Shown here piece after piece: positions 25,122 to 35,787 of a stretch of 64,000 nucleotides of DNA. Position 1 is the stretch's first letter; the number at the start of each line of letters is the position of its first letter. The stretch is from the NCBI RefSeq assembly GCF_030704305.1, contig NZ_CP131935.1, positions 1,736,001 to 1,800,000 of the forward strand, read 5' to 3'. A program made the position numbers and the translations under genes. The notes below the pieces were generated by a model, which saw only the letters and a program-made list of their open reading frames with translations, was not told where the DNA came from and made no database searches. Source of the DNA: Massilia sp. R2A-15. GTDB taxonomy: Bacteria; Pseudomonadota; Gammaproteobacteria; Burkholderiales; Burkholderiaceae_D.

Positions 25122-27652
25122 CACCAGTCCTCCCGCACCGCGCGAATCGGCCCGCCGGAGAGCGCGTAGCGGCCCGAGACCAGCGCGGTCAGCACCGATG
25201 CGACGATCAGCAGCGAGGCGACGCCGGCCAGCAGCGCCCATGGCAGGTGCAGCTGCATGGTCCAATGGAAGGACTGCGGGTTGACGACAAATACGAGGAT
25301 AAGGCTGATCAGGAGGCCCAGCGCGAAGCCGCAGGCAACGCCGAGCGCGGTCAGCGCGCCGCCTTCGAGCGCCAGGATGCGCAGCACCTGGGCGCGCGTC
25401 ACGCCGACGTGGCGAAGCATGCCGAACTCGCGGGCCCGCGCCAGCGTCTGCGCCGAGAAGGTCGCCGCCACGCCGGACAGGCCGATGGCGATCGCGATCG
25501 CCTCGAGCAGGTAGGTGACGGCGAAGCTGCGGTCGAATATCTTCAGGCTCATCGCGCGGATCTGGCCGGGGCTGGCCAGTTGCAGCGCGGCGCCGAACGG
25601 CAGGGCGCGCAGGCGCTCGCTGACCTGGGCCGCATCCTGGGTCCAGATGGCGGCGTCGCTCACCTCCTGGTCGCCGGTCAGCGCGCGGTAGTCGGCCAGG
25701 CGGACCTGGACCGACCCTGTCTGGCTGGCGTAGTCGCGCCAGGCGCCGGCGATGAAGAACGGGCGCAGTGCGCCGCTCAGCGGAATCTGCATCGTGTCGC
25801 CGACCCTGACCCGGTACAGGTCGAGCATCGCTTCGGACACCCAGGCCGGCATCGCTCCGGGTGGCGGGGCTGCAGTGCGTCCGACCATCACCATTGCCTT
25901 GCCCGGATCGGCGGCGTCGATATCGCGGGCGATCAGCGTTACCGCGGGCCGCGCGGCGTCGAGCGAGACCGCGCGCGAACGCAGGAACTGGATGCGGGTG
26001 ACGCCCGGCAGCTTGGCCAGCGCCGCTTGCTGTTCCGGCCCGAGCGAAGCGGTGTTGCCGCTGGCGGCGTTGCGCACGTACAGGTCGGCCGGCAGGATCT
26101 GCACCAGCCAGTCGTCCACCGAGACACGGAAGCTCGACACCATGATCGCCATCGCGACCATCAGGCTGAAGCTGGCCAGAACGCCGCCCAGCGCGATCGC
26201 GGCCTGGCCGGAGGCATTCGCCAGCCGCGCGATGGTGAGCGCCGGCACCGGATGCTGGCGCCTTCGCATCGCGATCCGGTTGATGGCGCCGAACAGGGTG
26301 GCGGCCAGGCGCGGCATCATGGCGATACCGCCGATCAGGAGCAGCGCGATGGCGCCGTAGCCGAACAGCGGCAGCTCGAACACTGGCGGCGCGCGCGTCA
26401 GCAAGGCTGCGGCCAGCAGGCAGGCGAGCGAAGGCCAGATCCGCGCGAGTCCCGACAGCGCCGGTTCGTCGCTGCCCGACTTGAGGGCGACCGCGGGCGC
26501 CGCGCGGGCGGCTTCGAGCGCCGGCGCCAGGCATCCCAGCAGCGCGACGCCCAGGCCCAGCGCGAAGAACACGCAGGCTGCGACCGGGGCGAAATGCACG
26601 GTGGGCCGCACGCCGCTGAAGTAGCCGGCGCCGAGGTCCGCGCCGAAAAAATGCAATGCGGTGGCCGCCAGCGCGAAGCCGCCCGCGATGCCGAGCCCCG
26701 CGCCGGTCACGCCGAGGCTGACGCCCTCGAGCAGCACCTGCGCCAGCAGCTGGCGACGCTCGACGCCCAGCACCCGCAGCAGCGCGAACTGGCTGCGGCG
26801 GCGAATCACCGACAGCGCCTGCGTCGAAAACACCAGGAAGGCGCCGGTGAACAAGGCGACCAGCGCGAGTACGGTCAGGTTGACGCGATAGGCGCGGCTT
26901 AAGGTGTTGGTGCGGCTTTCCTGATCGGCGTCGTTCGGCCGGGAGACCTGGAAGCGGCCCGGGAAGTCGTGCTCCAGGGTTGCTGCCAGCGTTCGCTCGA
27001 ATGCGTTGCGATCGACGCCCTCGCGCAGCTTCAGGTCGATGCGCGACAGCTTGCCGACGCGGTTGAAGCGCCACTGCGCCGCGCCGATGTCCATCACGCC
27101 GATGCGCTGGCCGGCGCGCGCCCGCAGCACGCCGCCGGCCACGCGCAGCTTCACATCGCCGGAACCGGCGCGCAGCGCGACCGCGCCGCCCGTCGTGGCG
27201 TTCAGCCATGCCATCGCGGCCGGCGACAGGAACACGGCGTCGTCGGCCAGCATGTCGAACGGCTTGTCGGTAGCGCCCAGCAGGTCGGGCGACACGGCGC
27301 CGGCGCGGAAAGGATCGATCCCGATGATCTTCAGCGCGCCGCGCACGCCAGTCACCCCGGCATCGAGCTCCAGCACGGGCGAAGCGACCGCCACGCCGTC
27401 GCGCTGCGCCAGCACCGGGTAGATGGCCTCGTCGAACAGCGCCTCGCGGCCGGCCACCTGGACATCGGCCTGGCCCGCCAGGCTGCTCACCGCGGCCGAG
27501 AACTCGTTGAACGCCGCAGCGTTGATCAGGTGGATGGCGAAGCCCATCGCCACGCCGACCGCGATGGCGGCGATCGCCAGCAGTGCGCGCACCGGGTGGG
27601 CGCGCCACTCGCCGAACAGCAGCCAGCGCGAGAGCAGGCCGGGCAGGGTCAC
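25121..27652 (-). CDS. FtsX-type ABC transporter permease (two FtsX units)
   Basis: This 843-residue permease belongs to the large FtsX/MacB group with two FtsX repeats. It has an N-terminal helix (about 22 to 45) with WRAHPVRALLAIAAIAVG, a periplasmic domain, membrane blocks around 265 to 400 (ending the first FtsX unit), further helices around 430 to 470, a second soluble domain, and the last block around 710 to 830, ending SGGPIRAVREDW. Such permeases need a LolD-like ATPase, and none is encoded next to it. It overlaps both neighbours (4 bases with the oxidase, 1 with the lipocalin). Likely job: lipid or lipoprotein movement in the envelope. Confidence 0.9.
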   Translation of the reverse strand: MTLPGLLSRWLLFGEWRAHPVRALLAIAAIAVGVAMGFAIHLINAAAFNEFSAAVSSLAGQADVQVAGREALFDEAIYPVLAQRDGVAVASPVLELDAGVTGVRGALKIIGIDPFRAGAVSPDLLGATDKPFDMLADDAVFLSPAAMAWLNATTGGAVALRAGSGDVKLRVAGGVLRARAGQRIGVMDIGAAQWRFNRVGKLSRIDLKLREGVDRNAFERTLAATLEHDFPGRFQVSRPNDADQESRTNTLSRAYRVNLTVLALVALFTGAFLVFSTQALSVIRRRSQFALLRVLGVERRQLLAQVLLEGVSLGVTGAGLGIAGGFALAATALHFFGADLGAGYFSGVRPTVHFAPVAACVFFALGLGVALLGCLAPALEAARAAPAVALKSGSDEPALSGLARIWPSLACLLAAALLTRAPPVFELPLFGYGAIALLLIGGIAMMPRLAATLFGAINRIAMRRRQHPVPALTIARLANASGQAAIALGGVLASFSLMVAMAIMVSSFRVSVDDWLVQILPADLYVRNAASGNTASLGPEQQAALAKLPGVTRIQFLRSRAVSLDAARPAVTLIARDIDAADPGKAMVMVGRTAAPPPGAMPAWVSEAMLDLYRVRVGDTMQIPLSGALRPFFIAGAWRDYASQTGSVQVRLADYRALTGDQEVSDAAIWTQDAAQVSERLRALPFGAALQLASPGQIRAMSLKIFDRSFAVTYLLEAIAIAIGLSGVAATFSAQTLARAREFGMLRHVGVTRAQVLRILALEGGALTALGVACGFALGLLISLILVFVVNPQSFHWTMQLHLPWALLAGVASLLIVASVLTALVSGRYALSGGPIRAVREDW

Positions 27653-29058
27653 AAGATTTTGCCGGGGTTCATGATGCCGAGCGGGTCGAGCGCGCCTTTG
27701 ATCGCCCGCATCATGTCCAGTTCGACCTTCGACTTGTAGCGGGCCAGGTCGTCGCGCTTGAGGGCGCCGATGCCGTGTTCGGCCGAGATCGAGCCGCTCG
27801 CCTCATCGACGCTGTCGTGCACGATGCGGTTGATGGCGTCCTGGTGGGCCAGGAATTCGTCGTGCGGCTGGCCCTCGGGCGGCGCGACGTTGTAATGCAG
27901 GTTGCCGTCACCGAGGTGGCCGAAGCAGACCACCTGGCAGGACGGGAAGGCCTGCTGCAGCTTGGCGTCGGTGCTGTCGATGAAGTCGGCGATGCCGGAG
28001 ATCGGCACCGAGATATCGTGCTTGATGTTCTTGCCGGCCGCCGCCTGCGCCAGCGGGATGTGCTCGCGCAGGTGCCACAGGGACTGCGACTGCGCGTTCG
28101 ACGTGGCCAGCACGGCGTCGTCGGCCAGGCCGCGCTCGACCGCGGCGTTCAGCGCGTCTTCCAGCAGGCCGGCCGCATGCGCTTCCGATTCGCTGCTCGA
28201 CACTTCCAGCAGCACGTACTGCGGGTGGCGCTTGACGAAGGGCGTGGGCAGGTGCGGGAAATGGGTTGCGACCAGGCGCAGGCAGTAGTCGGACATCAGC
28301 TCGAAGCCGGTCAGGCTTGCGCCGCACTGGTCCTGCATCAGCGTCAGCAGGGCCAGTGCGTCGCGCGGCGCGGCCAGCGCCACCAGCGCCGTCATCGATC
28401 CCTTCGGCTGCGGGAACAGCTTGAGCACGGCGCCGGTGATCACGCCCAGCGTGCCTTCGGCGCCGATGAACAGGTCGCGCAGGTCGTAGCCGGTATTGTC
28501 CTTGCGCAGGCCGCGCAGGCCGCTCCACAGTTCGCCGTGCGGCGTGACCACTTCCAGGCCCAGGCACAGTTCGCGCGCGTTCCCGTAGCGCAGGACCGCG
28601 GTGCCGCCGGCGTTGGTCGAGAGGTTGCCGCCGATGGTGCAGCTGCCTTCGGCCGCCAGCGACAGCGGGAACAGGCAGTCCACGCTGGCCGCCGCCTGCT
28701 GGATGTCGTGCAGGATGCAGCCGGCGTCCACGGTCATCGTGCGGTTGACCGCATCGAGCGCGCGGATGCGGTTCATGCGCGACAGCGACAGCACCACCGC
28801 ATCGCCGCTGGCGTCCGGCACGCTGCCCAGGACCAGGCCGGTGCGCCCGCCCTGCGGGACCAGCGCGATGCGGTGGTCGGCGCAGGCGCGCACCAGCTGG
28901 GCCACTTGCTGCGGCTCGTTCGGCTGCAGCACGGCCAGCGCGCGCCCGGTGAAGCGGCCGCGCCAATCGGTCAGGAAGGGAGCGCAGTCGGCGGCATCGG
29001 TCAGCACGTGCTCCGGGCCGGCGATGTCGCGGCAGCGCTGGAGAAAATCAGCACTCAT
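27649..29058 (-). CDS. FAD-linked oxidase, GlcD / D-2-hydroxyacid dehydrogenase type
   Basis: These flavoenzymes oxidise D-2-hydroxyacids (D-lactate, glycolate, D-2-hydroxyglutarate) and pass electrons to the respiratory chain or ETF. The 469-residue protein has the PCMH-type FAD domain (VPQGGRTGLVLGSVP, then EGSCTIGGNLSTNAGG and FIGAEGTLGVIT, about 65 to 225) and a C-terminal FAD-oxidase domain with CFGHLGDGNLHYN and the metal/catalytic region SAEHGIGALKRDDL, ending PLGIMNPGKIL. The exact acid cannot be read from sequence; D-2-hydroxyglutarate or D-lactate are good candidates. It overlaps the DUF2069 gene by 11 bases and the permease by 4. Confidence 0.92.
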   Translation of the reverse strand: MSADFLQRCRDIAGPEHVLTDAADCAPFLTDWRGRFTGRALAVLQPNEPQQVAQLVRACADHRIALVPQGGRTGLVLGSVPDASGDAVVLSLSRMNRIRALDAVNRTMTVDAGCILHDIQQAAASVDCLFPLSLAAEGSCTIGGNLSTNAGGTAVLRYGNARELCLGLEVVTPHGELWSGLRGLRKDNTGYDLRDLFIGAEGTLGVITGAVLKLFPQPKGSMTALVALAAPRDALALLTLMQDQCGASLTGFELMSDYCLRLVATHFPHLPTPFVKRHPQYVLLEVSSSESEAHAAGLLEDALNAAVERGLADDAVLATSNAQSQSLWHLREHIPLAQAAAGKNIKHDISVPISGIADFIDSTDAKLQQAFPSCQVVCFGHLGDGNLHYNVAPPEGQPHDEFLAHQDAINRIVHDSVDEASGSISAEHGIGALKRDDLARYKSKVELDMMRAIKGALDPLGIMNPGKIL

Positions 29059-29451
29059 TTTTGGCGGATTTGACCTTGTCGAGCAGTTCCTTGGCCATCT
29101 TCCTGGCGGCCTTTTTGTACGGATGCAGGTACAGCAGCGCGCAGGCGAAGTAGACGCAGACCAGCACGATCTCGCCGATCGCCATGGTGCGCGACAGCGC
29201 GACGGTGTCGCTCCAGGCGCGCACCACGCCTTCGGTGAAGTACAGCAGGATCACCATCGACGACCATTGCAGCGTGTAGATGTCGCGCTTGAAGACGCCG
29301 CGCAGCGGAATCAGGAGCGGCAGCGCCTTGAGGGCCAGCACCGAGCCGCCCGGATGCAGCGGCGCGACCCACATCTCCCAGAACACCAGCCAGGCGATCA
29401 GCGCGATCAGGCTGACGATGGCGCCGACGTGGAAGACCTTGTTCGATTCCA

Positions 29452-29452
<1 letters not shown>
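29048..29452 (-). CDS. DUF2069 family membrane protein
   Basis: DUF2069 proteins are small four-helix membrane proteins of unknown function, commonly encoded next to wrbA in proteobacteria. This 134-residue protein has four hydrophobic segments (about 8 to 27, 36 to 50, 60 to 80, 91 to 110) with the family block PLRGVFKRDIYTLQWSSM and VLLYFTEGVVRAWSD; the C-terminus is Lys-rich and cytoplasmic. The ATG overlaps the wrbA stop by one base, and its end overlaps the oxidase start by 11 bases. Confidence 0.9.
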
Positions 29453-31466
<2,014 letters not shown>

Positions 31467-31473
31467 GGTCGAC

Positions 31474-31552
31474 CTCAGCATGGGTTCCTGCCTTCGCAGG
31501 AACGACAACCTAATTGACTGTCGCTCCTGCGCAGGCAGGAACCCATACTGAG
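31474..31552. repeat. Family B repeat pair 2 (inverted)
   Basis: Units CTCAGCATGGGTTCCTGC ... GCAGGAACGAC (31474 to 31506) and GTCGCTCCTGC ... CATACTGAG (31520 to 31552) face each other across 13 bases between the convergent yihY and DUF962 genes. The whole can fold into one long hairpin and may stop transcription from both sides. Confidence 0.85.
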
Positions 31553-31562
31553 CTAGCGATTC

Positions 31563-31868
31563 CTACCAGGTGAGTTTCCCGGTCAGCATCTGCCAGTACA
31601 TCACCCAGTCGGCGCGAAAAGAATACAGCGGCTGGGCAAACGACGCCGGCCGGTTCTTCTCGTAGTAGAAATGGCCGATCCAGGCGCCGCCGTAGCCGGC
31701 CACCAGCGCCGCCAGCACCCACCACGCGCTGCCCGTGCCGATCGCCGCCGCGATGCACGCGAGCGCCAGCGACGAGCCGATGAAATGCGTGCGCCGGCAC
31801 ATGCGGTCGGCGTGCTGCGTCAGGTAGAACGGATAGAACTCGGCGAAGCTCGCAATGCGCGCGCTCAT
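31563..31868 (-). CDS. DUF962 (Mpo1-like) membrane protein
   Basis: DUF962 includes yeast Mpo1, a 2-hydroxy fatty acid dioxygenase that needs Fe2+; bacterial members are small and mostly uncharacterised. This 101-residue protein has the short family form: FAEFYPFYLTQHADRMCRR with a His, THFIGSSLALACIAA leading into a membrane segment, a second segment near 48 to 64, GHFYYEKNRPASF with another His, and PLYSFRADWVMYWQML. Four conserved His-type positions fit metal binding. Its ATG overlaps the hydrolase stop by 4 bases (ATGA). Confidence 0.88.
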   Translation of the reverse strand: MSARIASFAEFYPFYLTQHADRMCRRTHFIGSSLALACIAAAIGTGSAWWVLAALVAGYGGAWIGHFYYEKNRPASFAQPLYSFRADWVMYWQMLTGKLTW

Positions 31869-32674
31869 GACAGTCCCTTCGCGAACGAATACAGCGCGTC
31901 GAGCACCGCGCCCGGCTGCTCGGCCATCAGCGAGTGACCGGCATCGACCTGGACGACCTTGCCTTGCGCGACCGTGGACGTCAGCAATTTGGTCGAGCGC
32001 GCCGGCGTCATCATGTCCTTGCTGCCTAAGATGAACAGAACGGGGCAGCTTGCGGCCCGCGCCGCCGCCTCGCCGTTTGCGTAGGCATTGCAGGCAGTGA
32101 AGTCGGTGAAGAACAGATGCTCTGGATTGATGGCCGACATGCGCTGCATCAGGCGGCGCGCGGTGCCCATCGAACTCACGCCGGCCAGCGGGCAAGCGGG
32201 ATTTTGCGCTGTCATCGTGTGCGACCAGATGTTGACCATGTCGATCGCGCCCGGCTCGTCGTTTTTCGCCGACTCGAGCAGCGCATCGGACACCTTCATC
32301 GGGTAGGTGGTTCCCACCATCGCCAGGCCGCTGACGCGGTGCGGCGCCTGGTGCGATGCCTCGAGTGCGATCAGGGATCCCATGCTGTGGCCAACCAGCA
32401 GAGCGCGATCGGCGCCGGCCGCGTCGAGCAGCGCGATCAGCCAGCCAGCCATCGCTTCGACGCTCGCCAGCGCGGCGCCCTTGCTGCGGCCGTGGCCGGG
32501 CAAGTCGACTGCGAGCACATTGAATCCGTGATGGGCGAAGTAGCGGGTCTGCAGGGCCCACACCGAATGATCGTTCTGGGCGCCGTGAATGAACACGGCG
32601 GTCGGCTGGGCCGGATTGAACGGCTTGCCGCCGGTGTAGCAGTAGGCTTCGAAGCCTTGCACGTCGTAGATCAC
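31865..32674 (-). CDS. Alpha/beta hydrolase
   Basis: This is a 269-residue cytoplasmic alpha/beta hydrolase with an intact triad: FIHGAQNDHSVWALQ (oxyanion region), VDLPGHGRSKG, the nucleophile elbow VGHSMGSLIALE near residue 95, an Asp in LGSKDMMTPA and the His in DAGHSLMAEQPG. It starts with GTG at 32674, seven bases after AAGGAG that lies inside the end of the sulfhydrylase gene. Gene order (sulfhydrylase, hydrolase, DUF962) suggests one operon. An activity on acyl-homoserine-type or other esters would be speculation. Confidence 0.85.
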   Translation of the reverse strand: MIYDVQGFEAYCYTGGKPFNPAQPTAVFIHGAQNDHSVWALQTRYFAHHGFNVLAVDLPGHGRSKGAALASVEAMAGWLIALLDAAGADRALLVGHSMGSLIALEASHQAPHRVSGLAMVGTTYPMKVSDALLESAKNDEPGAIDMVNIWSHTMTAQNPACPLAGVSSMGTARRLMQRMSAINPEHLFFTDFTACNAYANGEAAARAASCPVLFILGSKDMMTPARSTKLLTSTVAQGKVVQVDAGHSLMAEQPGAVLDALYSFAKGLS

Positions 32675-32675
32675 G

Positions 32676-33986
32676 TCAGGCTCCTTTCTGCGACAGCTTC
32701 AGGCCGCGCGCCAGGTCGCCGATCAGGTCGTCGACGTTTTCCAGGCCGACCGACAGGCGCATCGTGCCTTCGCCAATGCCGGAGGTCGCCAGCTGCTCGG
32801 CCGGCACGCGGAAGTGGGTGGTCGAAGCGGGATGGATCACCAGCGACTTGGCGTCGCCGACGTTGGCCAGGTGCGAGAACACCTGCAGCGAATCGACGAA
32901 GCGCCGCCCGGCCGCGCGGTCGCCCTTGATGGCGAACGAGAACACGGCGCCGCAGCCTTTTGGCAGCAGAGTCTTGGCCAGTTCATAGTCCGGGTGGGTG
33001 TCGAGTTCGGGGTACGACACCGATTCGACTGCGGGATTCGCGAGCAGGAATTCCACCACCTTGCGCGTGTTGGCGACGTGCCGGTCCATGCGCAGGCTGA
33101 GCGTCTCGATCCCCTGCAGCACGGCGAAAGCGTTGTGCGGGCTCATGACGGCGCCGAAGTCGCGCAGGCCTTCGCGGCGGGCGCGCAGGGCGAACGGGGC
33201 GACCGTCGACTCCTCGGCGAACACCATGCCGTGAAAGCCCTCATACGGTTCGCACAGTTCGGCGAAGCGGCCGGTCTGGTCGTAGGCGCGCTGCCAGTCG
33301 AAGGTGCCGCCGTCCACCAGCAGGCCGCCGATGGCGGTGCCGTGACCGCACAGGAACTTGGTCGCCGAGTGGAACACCAGGTCGGCGCCGTGATCGAACG
33401 GACGCAGCAAATAGGGCGTGGTGAAGGTCGAATCGAGCATCAGCGGCAGATGGTGCTCATGCGCGATCTCGGCCACGCGCGGGATGTCGAGCACGTCCAG
33501 GCCGGGATTGCCCAGCGTTTCGGCGAACAGCACGCGCGTTTCGGGCCGGATCGCGGCGCGCCAGGCGTCGAGGTCGCGCGGATCGACGAAGGTGGTCTCG
33601 ATGCCGAAACGCTTCAGCGTGTAGGCCAGCAGGTTGTGCGAGCCGCCGTACAGCGCGCGCGAAGCGACGATGTGCGAGCCGGCGGCGGCGATGGTCGCCA
33701 GGCCAAGGTGCATCGCGGCCTGGCCGCTGGCGGTGGCGATGCCGGCCACGCCGCCTTCGAGCGCGGCGATGCGTTCTTCCAGCACGGCGTTGGTCGGGTT
33801 CGAGATGCGCGAATAGACATGGCCGGCGCGCTCCATATTGAACAGCGACGCCGCGTGGTCCGAGTCCTTGAACGCGAACGAGGAGGTGAAGTAGACCGGG
33901 GTCGCGCGCGCGCCGGTGGTCGGGTCGGGCGTGCTGCCGGCGTGCAGCGACAGGGTGTCGAAACCGGGGTAATTGGGGCCGCTCAT
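32676..33986 (-). CDS. O-acetyl/O-succinylhomoserine sulfhydrylase (MetY/MetZ type)
   Basis: This Cys/Met-metabolism PLP enzyme makes homocysteine from an activated homoserine and sulfide. The 436-residue protein has FDTLSLHAGSTPDPTTGAR, VYSRISNPTNAVLEERIAAL, SGQAAMHLGLATI, LMLDSTFTTPYLLRPFDHGA and the PLP lysine in HSATKFLCGHGTAIGG; length and the late NVGDAKSLVIHPASTTH match the O-acetylhomoserine (MetY) branch. ATG at 33986 gives the canonical MSGPNYPGFDTLSLH; a frame opening at 34028 adds 14 atypical residues. The upstream gap of 169 bases, shared with the divergent CBS gene, should hold its promoter. Confidence 0.9.
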   Translation of the reverse strand: MSGPNYPGFDTLSLHAGSTPDPTTGARATPVYFTSSFAFKDSDHAASLFNMERAGHVYSRISNPTNAVLEERIAALEGGVAGIATASGQAAMHLGLATIAAAGSHIVASRALYGGSHNLLAYTLKRFGIETTFVDPRDLDAWRAAIRPETRVLFAETLGNPGLDVLDIPRVAEIAHEHHLPLMLDSTFTTPYLLRPFDHGADLVFHSATKFLCGHGTAIGGLLVDGGTFDWQRAYDQTGRFAELCEPYEGFHGMVFAEESTVAPFALRARREGLRDFGAVMSPHNAFAVLQGIETLSLRMDRHVANTRKVVEFLLANPAVESVSYPELDTHPDYELAKTLLPKGCGAVFSFAIKGDRAAGRRFVDSLQVFSHLANVGDAKSLVIHPASTTHFRVPAEQLATSGIGEGTMRLSVGLENVDDLIGDLARGLKLSQKGA

Positions 33987-34155
33987 GATGTGCTCGTTGA
34001 CAGATTTGAATGGCCCGAATCGTAGCATTTATTCGAATGGCGGATGTTGCTTTGTTTATCCGCAAAGCTGGATTTTTCGCTACGGTTAGGCTACATTCGA
34101 ATCATGCCTGATACAAACGCAATCAGCCTCAAACCACGCAGACAAGGCGGCCATC

Positions 34156-34608
34156 ATGAAAGTCTCTGAAATTCTCCAGGTGAAGGGCAACATCCTTTAC
34201 ACCGCCAACCCGGAAATGCTGCTGGTCGATGCGGTCAACACGATGGCTGAGAAGGATATCGGTTCGCTGGTCGTCATGGAATTCGGCGACCTGGTCGGCA
34301 TGCTGACCTTCCGCGAAGTGATCAAGGTGCTGCACAAGAACGGCGGCGCGGTGGGCGCGGGCACTGTGCGCAAGCATATGGATGACCATCCGATCACCGT
34401 TACGCCGGACACCGAGGTGAACGAGGTGCGCCGCATGATGCTCGAGAAGCACGCGCGCTACCTGCCAGTGATGAACGCGAAGACGCTGCTCGGCGTGATC
34501 TCGTTCTACGACGTCGCGCGCGCGGTGCTGGAAGCCCAGAGCTTCGAGAACCGCATGCTCAAGGCGTACATCCGCGACTGGCCGGCCGAGACCGAGCAGG
34601 AAGACTGA
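34156..34608 (+). CDS. CBS-domain protein
   Basis: Tandem CBS domains bind adenosyl ligands and sense energy or metabolite state. The 150-residue protein is just a CBS pair: the first around residues 10 to 65 (NPEMLLVDAVNTMAEKDIGS, GDLVGMLTFREVI), the second around 78 to 135 (PDTEVNEVRRMMLEKHARYL, TLLGVISFYDVARAVLE). The first repeat keeps the GxLTxxD-like region as GMLTFRE. There is no output domain, so it may act on a partner protein. It is alone on the plus strand between divergent and convergent neighbours. Confidence 0.9.
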   Translation: MKVSEILQVKGNILYTANPEMLLVDAVNTMAEKDIGSLVVMEFGDLVGMLTFREVIKVLHKNGGAVGAGTVRKHMDDHPITVTPDTEVNEVRRMMLEKHARYLPVMNAKTLLGVISFYDVARAVLEAQSFENRMLKAYIRDWPAETEQED

Positions 34609-34620
34609 CGCACATTCCCC

Positions 34621-35307
34621 TCAAGCCGCTGCCCTGGTCAGCGGCCACTGCTCCTTCAGTTCGGCCACGGTGCCATTGAAGACGTTGACATCCATATCCG
34701 GCTTGATCCCCGGTACGACGATCTGCGCCAGCAGCTCGCTGGAGAATTGCCACATCGTGTAGGTCGGCCACAGGCCCTTGGGGAAGTCGGTCACCTCCGG
34801 CTTGAAGCGGGCGTACCAGAGCGGCACATCGGCCAATTCCGTATCCGCGAATTTTTCGGTCAGCGCCCGCGCGCTCGCGTGGTTGGTGTACAGGACCGGA
34901 AAACGCCCGGCTCTTTGTTTGATCCTCCGGATGAAGCGCAGCGCCTCTTCCGCGTTCATCAGCTTGGTCGACGACACGTCTTCCAGGTCGAGCGCGATCA
35001 GTTCGTTGGCCGCGGGCTTGACCTTGTCGAGATAGAAGTCGGCCTGCTTCTCCGGCTCTCCGGCGACGCCCCAGTGATAGGAGCCCCACAGATAGCCGCG
35101 CTGCCTGGCCTCGTCGTGCCGCTTGAAGTAGGCCGGATCGAGACCGGAGACGCCGATCGTGGCCTTGTGGATGACCGCGACGACCCGCGGCTCGGTCTTG
35201 AGCTGCTTCCAGTCGATGCTGTTGTCATGGAAAGCGTCGATCAGCAGCGCGGTGGCGGGATTGTCCCACGGGCGTCGAAATTCGGTTGGGGTGGCGGGTG
35301 CGGGCAT
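34621..35307 (-). CDS. GH25 family lysozyme-like protein
   Basis: GH25 enzymes cleave the glycan strands of peptidoglycan. The 228-residue protein spans a GH25 barrel: LLIDAFHDNSIDWKQL with the first conserved Asp, AVIHKATIGVSGLDPAYFKR, GYLWGSYHWGVAGEPEKQADFYL and ALDLEDV, where the catalytic Asp/Glu pair is expected, then PVLYTNHAS and a late MWQF. There is no signal peptide, so export would need a holin, a type VI or other route, or it is not secreted. ATG 35307 has AGGAG five bases upstream; the adjacent ATG 35310 is only two bases away. The gene ends 12 bases from the convergent CBS gene. Confidence 0.82.
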   Translation of the reverse strand: MPAPATPTEFRRPWDNPATALLIDAFHDNSIDWKQLKTEPRVVAVIHKATIGVSGLDPAYFKRHDEARQRGYLWGSYHWGVAGEPEKQADFYLDKVKPAANELIALDLEDVSSTKLMNAEEALRFIRRIKQRAGRFPVLYTNHASARALTEKFADTELADVPLWYARFKPEVTDFPKGLWPTYTMWQFSSELLAQIVVPGIKPDMDVNVFNGTVAELKEQWPLTRAAA

Positions 35308-35355
35308 CATATCTCCTTGGTGGCGACGACAGGATGTACATTGTTCAGGCGCGAA

Positions 35356-35381
35356 CGGTGGCGCCAGGCCTGGCGCCACCG
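35356..35381. repeat. Perfect 26-base palindrome
   Basis: CGGTGGCGCCAGG is followed directly by its exact reverse complement. It lies between the DUF1842-like stop and the GH25 start, on the shared minus-strand transcript if there is one. No T tract follows, so a processing or attenuation hairpin or a protein-binding site is as likely as a terminator. Confidence 0.85.
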
Positions 35382-35397
35382 CTGGTACCGGGCGCGA

Positions 35398-35787
35398 TCA
35401 GCCGCGCTGCTTGACCGGGACGTTACGGACTGTATTGCCGCCGTAGGTAAAGGTGCCGTGTCCCTGCCAGCGTTCGTCGGTGGTGATGATCGCCGTGAAT
35501 CGCTCCGTTACCGGAGCCGTTGGCGGCGTTCCCTGAAACGTGCCGGTCAGGGTCATGACGCGGGTGACGCCACCGAGGCCGAGGCCGTGCACCTCTCCAC
35601 TGATGGCATGGATCGCGATGCGTCCGTTCGGCGGCGCGACCGATTGCGTGATCATCCCCTGGCCGCTGATCATGCCGGAGCCCGTGTCGTACATCAGCGC
35701 CAAGCTCAGGATCGGCGCGCCGGGCATGCCGAGGTTACCACACATCAGATAGATAGGATCGGCATCGATGAATTCAGAATCGGACAT
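35398..35787 (-). CDS. DUF1842-like small protein
   Basis: This 129-residue protein has PGAPILSLALMYDTGSGMIS and GQGMITQSVAPP, which resemble DUF1842, a small beta-rich family of unknown function in Burkholderia relatives; the match is from memory and only moderate. The rest is a run of predicted beta strands (GRIAIHAISGEV, VTRVMTLTGTF, ERFTAIITT, GHGTFTYGGNTV). There is no signal peptide. ATG 35787 follows AGGAG with 8 bases of spacing, a strong site. An AATGCCAG / CTGGCATT palindrome lies 40 bases upstream. It precedes the GH25 gene on the same strand. Confidence 0.7.
   Translation of the reverse strand: MSDSEFIDADPIYLMCGNLGMPGAPILSLALMYDTGSGMISGQGMITQSVAPPNGRIAIHAISGEVHGLGLGGVTRVMTLTGTFQGTPPTAPVTERFTAIITTDERWQGHGTFTYGGNTVRNVPVKQRG

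Noticed and set aside
25052..26902. Long plus-strand frame over the FtsX permease
   Set aside because: Low-complexity Arg/Gln-rich shadow of a clear membrane protein gene.
34996..35307. Phage remnant around the GH25 lysozyme
   Set aside because: No holin, tail or integrase-like genes flank it; neighbours are ordinary core genes.
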